The position numbers and the translations under genes are program-made. Shown here one piece after another: positions 59,501-64,000 of a stretch of DNA of 64,000 bases. This stretch comes from Kitasatospora phosalacinea (GTDB taxonomy: Bacteria; Actinomycetota; Actinomycetes; Streptomycetales; Streptomycetaceae). The DNA is taken from the NCBI RefSeq assembly GCF_000716545.1, contig NZ_JNWZ01000032.1:1-64000 (forward strand), in the 5' to 3' direction. Position 1 is the stretch's first letter. Every line of letters begins with the position of its first letter. The notes under the pieces are model-generated. The model saw only the letters and a program-made list of their open reading frames with translations. It did not search any database and was not told the origin of the DNA.

Positions 59501-59992
59501 ATGGGTCGGAAGTTCGTGGTCAAGGAGCGCCTCTTCGCGGTCGGCGACGACTACTGGGTCGAGGACGAGCACGGCGAGAAGGCGTTCCTGGTGGACGGCA
59601 AGGTGCTGCGGCTGCGCGACACCTTCGAACTGCAGGACACCGAGGGCAACACGGTCGCCACCATCCGGGAGAAGGTGGTGACCGTCCGCGACGCGATGAA
59701 GATCGAGAACGCGGACGGGGACGTGGTCGCGACCGTCCGCAAGAAGCTGTTCACCCCGTTCCACGACAAGTACCACGTGGAGCTGGAGAACGGCGGCGAG
59801 TACGAGGTCCACGGGGACCTGCTCGACAAGGAGTACACCGTCAAGGGCGACGGCCACCGCCTCGCCGAGGTCTCCCGCAAGTGGTTCCGGATCCGCGACA
59901 CCTACGGCGTGGAGGTCGAGGACGGCGCCGACGTCCCGCTGATGATCGCCATCGCGGTCTGCCTGGACCGCCTGGTCGAGCACAACGACTGA
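59501..59992 (+). CDS. LURP-one-related protein
   Basis: ATG 59501 follows GAGGAG. The 163-residue product is a beta-barrel of the tubby-like LURP type, with repeated strands (VKERLFAVGDDYWVEDEHGE, GKVLRLRDTFELQDTEGN) and DGDVVATVRKKLFTPFHDKY. Related bacterial proteins may bind membranes or lipids. It lies 69 bases after the phosphotransferase gene, probably in the same transcript. Confidence 0.8.
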   Translation: MGRKFVVKERLFAVGDDYWVEDEHGEKAFLVDGKVLRLRDTFELQDTEGNTVATIREKVVTVRDAMKIENADGDVVATVRKKLFTPFHDKYHVELENGGEYEVHGDLLDKEYTVKGDGHRLAEVSRKWFRIRDTYGVEVEDGADVPLMIAIAVCLDRLVEHND

Positions 59993-60090
59993 GCCCCGCC
60001 GCCGCCCCCTCCGCCCTCCGGCCCGTGCGCTATGTTGTGCCGGTCCTCGGCACGGGGCCGGCAGGCGGACAGGCAGGAGGGGCGGGGCGG

Positions 60091-60513
60091 ATGAACGACA
60101 TCCTTCACCAGCTGGGGTACGCGGCGGCGTACGGTGCGGTCGGCCTGGTGCTGCTGCTGCTCGGCGTGCTGCTGGTCGACGCGCTGACGCCGGGCGAACT
60201 GCGCCGGCAGATCTGGATCGAGCGCAACCGCAACGCCGCCGTGGTGCTCAGCTCGGCGCTGCTGTCGATCGGCGCGATCGTGTTCACCGCGGTGATGTCG
60301 ACCTACCAGGAGTTCGTCAAGGGCCTGGTCGCGGCCGCCGTGTTCGGCCTGTTCGGCCTGCTGCTGATGGCGGTCTCGTTCTGGGTGCTCGACCTGGTCA
60401 CGCCCGGCAGGCTGGGCGAGCTGCTGGTCGACGGCGAGCCGCACCCGGCGGTCTGGGTGACCGCCTCCACCAACCTGGCCGTGGCGGCGATCGTCTCCGC
60501 CGCCATCTACTGA
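60091..60513 (+). CDS. DUF350 membrane protein
   Basis: ATG 60091 has AGGAGG 13 bases upstream. The 140-residue protein has four spans in the DUF350 arrangement (AAYGAVGLVLLLLGVLLVDA; VLSSALLSIGAIVFTAVM; a third span; VAAIVSAAIY at the end). The role of the family is unknown; it often sits near ion-channel or stress genes. A strong hairpin follows. Confidence 0.8.
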   Translation: MNDILHQLGYAAAYGAVGLVLLLLGVLLVDALTPGELRRQIWIERNRNAAVVLSSALLSIGAIVFTAVMSTYQEFVKGLVAAAVFGLFGLLLMAVSFWVLDLVTPGRLGELLVDGEPHPAVWVTASTNLAVAAIVSAAIY

Positions 60514-60532
60514 CCGGCCCCGCCGGCCGCGT

Positions 60533-60582
60533 GCGAAAGGCCCGGCGCCCCCGCGTACGAGCGGGAGCGCCGGGCCTTTCGC
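60533..60582. terminator. Very strong bidirectional hairpin between DUF350 and purA
   Basis: A perfect 16-base stem (GCGAAAGGCCCGGCGC at 60533-60548 with 60567-60582) with extra inner pairing lies between convergent genes. The AAAGG/CCTTT part gives a short T run on both strands. Confidence 0.9.
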
Positions 60583-60592
60583 CGTCCGCGGC

Positions 60593-61981
<1,389 letters not shown>

Positions 61982-62002
61982 TTACCTGAGGAAGGACCGG
62001 TC

Positions 62003-62818
62003 GTGTCGTCGCTGTCCACGCCCGTATCCCGCCCCCCGGAGGACGCCGGGGGCCCCGGGCCGCTGCTGGTGCTGCTCGACCCCTCGGCGCGGGAGGCCGA
62101 CGGGGAGTCGGTGCGGATCGCCAAGGACGTGCTGTGCGGCGGTGCCGACGTCAAGGTCGCGCTGCCCGAGAGCCCGTCCGAGCTCGACCGGGTGCTGGCG
62201 CACCGGGGGCGGCGCCGGGCCGTGGTGATCGGGTCCGACCAGGCGTTGCAGCGGGTGCTCCAGGCCCTGCACCGGCAGCGGGAGTTGGACACCGACCCGG
62301 TGGGCCTGGTGCCGGTGGGCGGGCCGGTGGCCACCGCCACCGCCCGGCTGCTCGGGGTGCCGGCCGAGCCGGTCGCGGCGGCCCGCGCGGTGCTGGGCGG
62401 CACCGCCCGGCGGCTCGACCTGCTGCTGGACGACGGCGGCGGCGTGGTGCTGGCCGAGGTGCGCTTCACCGGCCCGCGCCAGGGCCGGACGGGTGGTTGG
62501 CGTTCGCTATGGGCGAAATTGGCTGCGGCCGAGCAGGCGAGCCCCTCCGGTGTGGAGGAGCTCCGGATCGAGGCCGACGGCCGCCTGCTGGCCGACGTCC
62601 ACCAGCGGGTGCGCCACCTGCGGGTGGCCATGGCCGACGGCGAGATGGAGCTCGTCCTCGACCTCGACGGCCGCCCGCTGCGCCACCGGGCCGGCCGGCT
62701 CACCGTCGCCGGGCGCGACTTCGGCTACGAGGCGGATGGCTGCCCGGTCGGCCCGGTCCGCCACCGCACCTGGACGGTCCGCCCGGACTCCTGGCGGCTG
62801 CTGCTGCCCGCGGCCTGA
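62003..62818 (+). CDS. Diacylglycerol kinase-like protein lacking the GGDG motif
   Basis: GTG 62003 follows GAGGAAGG. The 271-residue product resembles the lipid/DAG-kinase catalytic fold (LLVLLDPSAREADGESVRIA, VVIGSDQALQRVLQ, VGLVPVGGPVATATARLLG), but the expected GGDGT nucleotide loop reads GSDQAL. The C-terminal region (RLTVAGRDFGYEADG) is the usual lipid-kinase beta domain. It may be a non-catalytic relative. It sits between the purine genes, divergent from purA. Confidence 0.7.
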   Translation: MSSLSTPVSRPPEDAGGPGPLLVLLDPSAREADGESVRIAKDVLCGGADVKVALPESPSELDRVLAHRGRRRAVVIGSDQALQRVLQALHRQRELDTDPVGLVPVGGPVATATARLLGVPAEPVAAARAVLGGTARRLDLLLDDGGGVVLAEVRFTGPRQGRTGGWRSLWAKLAAAEQASPSGVEELRIEADGRLLADVHQRVRHLRVAMADGEMELVLDLDGRPLRHRAGRLTVAGRDFGYEADGCPVGPVRHRTWTVRPDSWRLLLPAA

Positions 62819-63012
62819 GCGCCGTCGGGCCCCGCCGGTCACCCAGGGTGAGCAGGCTCACGTTCGTCCGTCCGTCCACCGTGCGAAAGCCTGATGACAA
62901 GGGCGTGAAGGCGCACCCCCGCTGTGCGAAAAGCTGGTAAGAGGCGGTATCTACGCGCGTACCCGGAGGCTGCCATCAGGCCGTTCGCCCAGGCTGCCCT
63001 AGACTCGGAGAC

Positions 63013-64000
63013 GTGCCACGTGGTGACGGACGACTCAACCACGACCTCCTCCCCGGCGAGAAGGGCCCCCAGGACGCTTGCGGCGTCTTCGGTGTCTGGG
63101 CTCCCGGCGAAGAGGTCGCGAAGCTCACGTACTTCGGCCTCTATGCCCTGCAGCACCGCGGACAGGAATCCGCGGGCATCGCAGTGAGCAACGGCTCCCA
63201 GATTCTCGTCTTCAAGGACATGGGGCTTGTCTCCCAGGTCTTCGACGAGACCTCCCTGGGGTCGCTGCACGGGCATATCGCCGTCGGACATGCCCGCTAC
63301 TCGACCACCGGGTCCTCGGTCTGGGAGAACGCCCAGCCGACCTTCCGCGCGACCGTTCACGGATCGCTGGCCCTCGGCCACAACGGAAACCTGGTCAACA
63401 CCGCCGAACTCGCGGCGATGGTCGCCGAACTGCCGGGCGAGGAGCACGTCTCCCGCTCCGGCCGGACCGCGGCCACCAACGACACCGACCTGCTGACCGC
63501 CCTGCTGGCCGGCCACCCGGACCTGACGATCGAGGAGACGGCCCGCAAGGTGCTGCCCGGCGTCAAGGGCGCCTTCTCGCTGGTCTTCATGGACGAGCAC
63601 ACGCTCTACGCCGCCCGCGACCCGCAGGGCATCCGCCCGCTGGTGCTCGGCCGGATCGAGCGCGGCTGGGTGGTGGCCTCCGAGACCTCCGCCCTCGACA
63701 TCGTCGGCGCCAGCTTCATCCGCGAGGTGGAGCCCGGCGAGCTGATCGCCATCGACGAGAACGGCATGCGCACCTCGCGCTTCGCCGAGGCCAAGCCCAA
63801 GGGCTGCGTCTTCGAGTACGTCTACCTGGCCCGCCCGGACACCACCATCGCCGGCCGCAACGTGCACCTCTCCCGGGTGGAGATGGGCCGCAAGCTGGCC
63901 GCCGAGTCCCCGGTCGAGGCCGACCTGGTGATAGCGACGCCGGAGTCCGGCACCCCCGCCGCGATCGGCTACGCCGAGGCCAGCGGCATCCCGTTCGGCT
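63013..64000 (+). CDS. purF: Amidophosphoribosyltransferase, partial (cut by window end)
   Basis: GTG 63013 starts MPRGDGRLNHDLLPGEKGP, then QDACGVFGVWAPG. The Cys of ACGVFG (about 23) is the N-terminal nucleophile freed by propeptide removal in this enzyme, which transfers ammonia from glutamine to PRPP at the start of purine synthesis. Further landmarks are ALQHRGQESAGIAV, VGHARYSTTGSS, HNGNLVN and ASETSALDIVGASF. The frame runs off the right edge after 329 residues. TAGACT (63000-63005) near the start suggests a leaderless mRNA. Confidence 0.96.
   Translation, partial: MPRGDGRLNHDLLPGEKGPQDACGVFGVWAPGEEVAKLTYFGLYALQHRGQESAGIAVSNGSQILVFKDMGLVSQVFDETSLGSLHGHIAVGHARYSTTGSSVWENAQPTFRATVHGSLALGHNGNLVNTAELAAMVAELPGEEHVSRSGRTAATNDTDLLTALLAGHPDLTIEETARKVLPGVKGAFSLVFMDEHTLYAARDPQGIRPLVLGRIERGWVVASETSALDIVGASFIREVEPGELIAIDENGMRTSRFAEAKPKGCVFEYVYLARPDTTIAGRNVHLSRVEMGRKLAAESPVEADLVIATPESGTPAAIGYAEASGIPFG

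Overview
The window is high-GC actinobacterial chromosome, almost certainly from a Streptomycetaceae species (Streptomyces or Kitasatospora). G/C-rich third codon positions are near saturated in most genes, GTG and TTG starts are common, several genes look leaderless, and the block serS, pheA, Tat-exported peroxidase, CopCD, PCuAC chaperone, Sco follows the arrangement I recall from S. coelicolor and S. lividans. No tRNA, rRNA or CRISPR array was seen.

Bases 1-6531 are a scarred accessory zone. It opens with the start of an IS3-type transposase running off the left edge. A fragment of about 208 bp, from the 5' end of a luciferase-like monooxygenase gene, occurs three times in the same orientation (452-659, 3643-3847, 5790-6026). 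Two copies end at the same site inside other genes. One intact-looking but 5'-truncated family gene (3858-4985) has a decayed partner at 916-1436. A VapBC-like pair has a frameshifted antitoxin. A divergent fatty-acid hydroxylase/AraC pair lies between them.

Bases 6594-11673, read on the minus strand, form a polymorphic-toxin operon: a WXG100-like protein, a 1277-residue Rhs/YD-repeat toxin and an S1-domain protein in the immunity-gene position. Codon usage changes sharply inside the Rhs gene near 9660, as expected if its 3' part was exchanged.

Bases 12218-21031 hold a multi-pass membrane protein, four tandem single-TM exported paralogues and a four-gene ABC-2 exporter cluster. Bases 21090-26041 hold an MFS exporter with a FadR-type regulator, an FtsX-like permease remnant and an LCP cell-wall ligase. 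Bases 26131-29902 carry a HAD phosphatase, serS and pheA, with a cluster of DnaA-box-like sequences between serS and pheA.

Bases 30053-36325 are a copper-trafficking cluster (peroxidase, CopCD, PCuAC, Sco, YcnI, membrane protein). Bases 36556-47924 are mixed housekeeping and regulatory genes: an anti-sigma-type ATPase, an MFS exporter behind a DasR-like site, a TetR regulator with an adjacent candidate operator and hydrolase, a PP2C-like protein and a SigE-family sigma factor with its membrane partner. Bases 48282-60513 carry pirin, an SseB-like protein, an acyl-CoA dehydrogenase, M18 aminopeptidase, a thioredoxin/NHL protein, two duplicated bulb-type lectins, two phosphotransferases, a LURP-like protein and a DUF350 protein. 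The window closes with purine genes: purA, a divergent DAG-kinase-like gene, and purF cut by the right edge. Many gene ends are marked by strong GC-rich hairpins.
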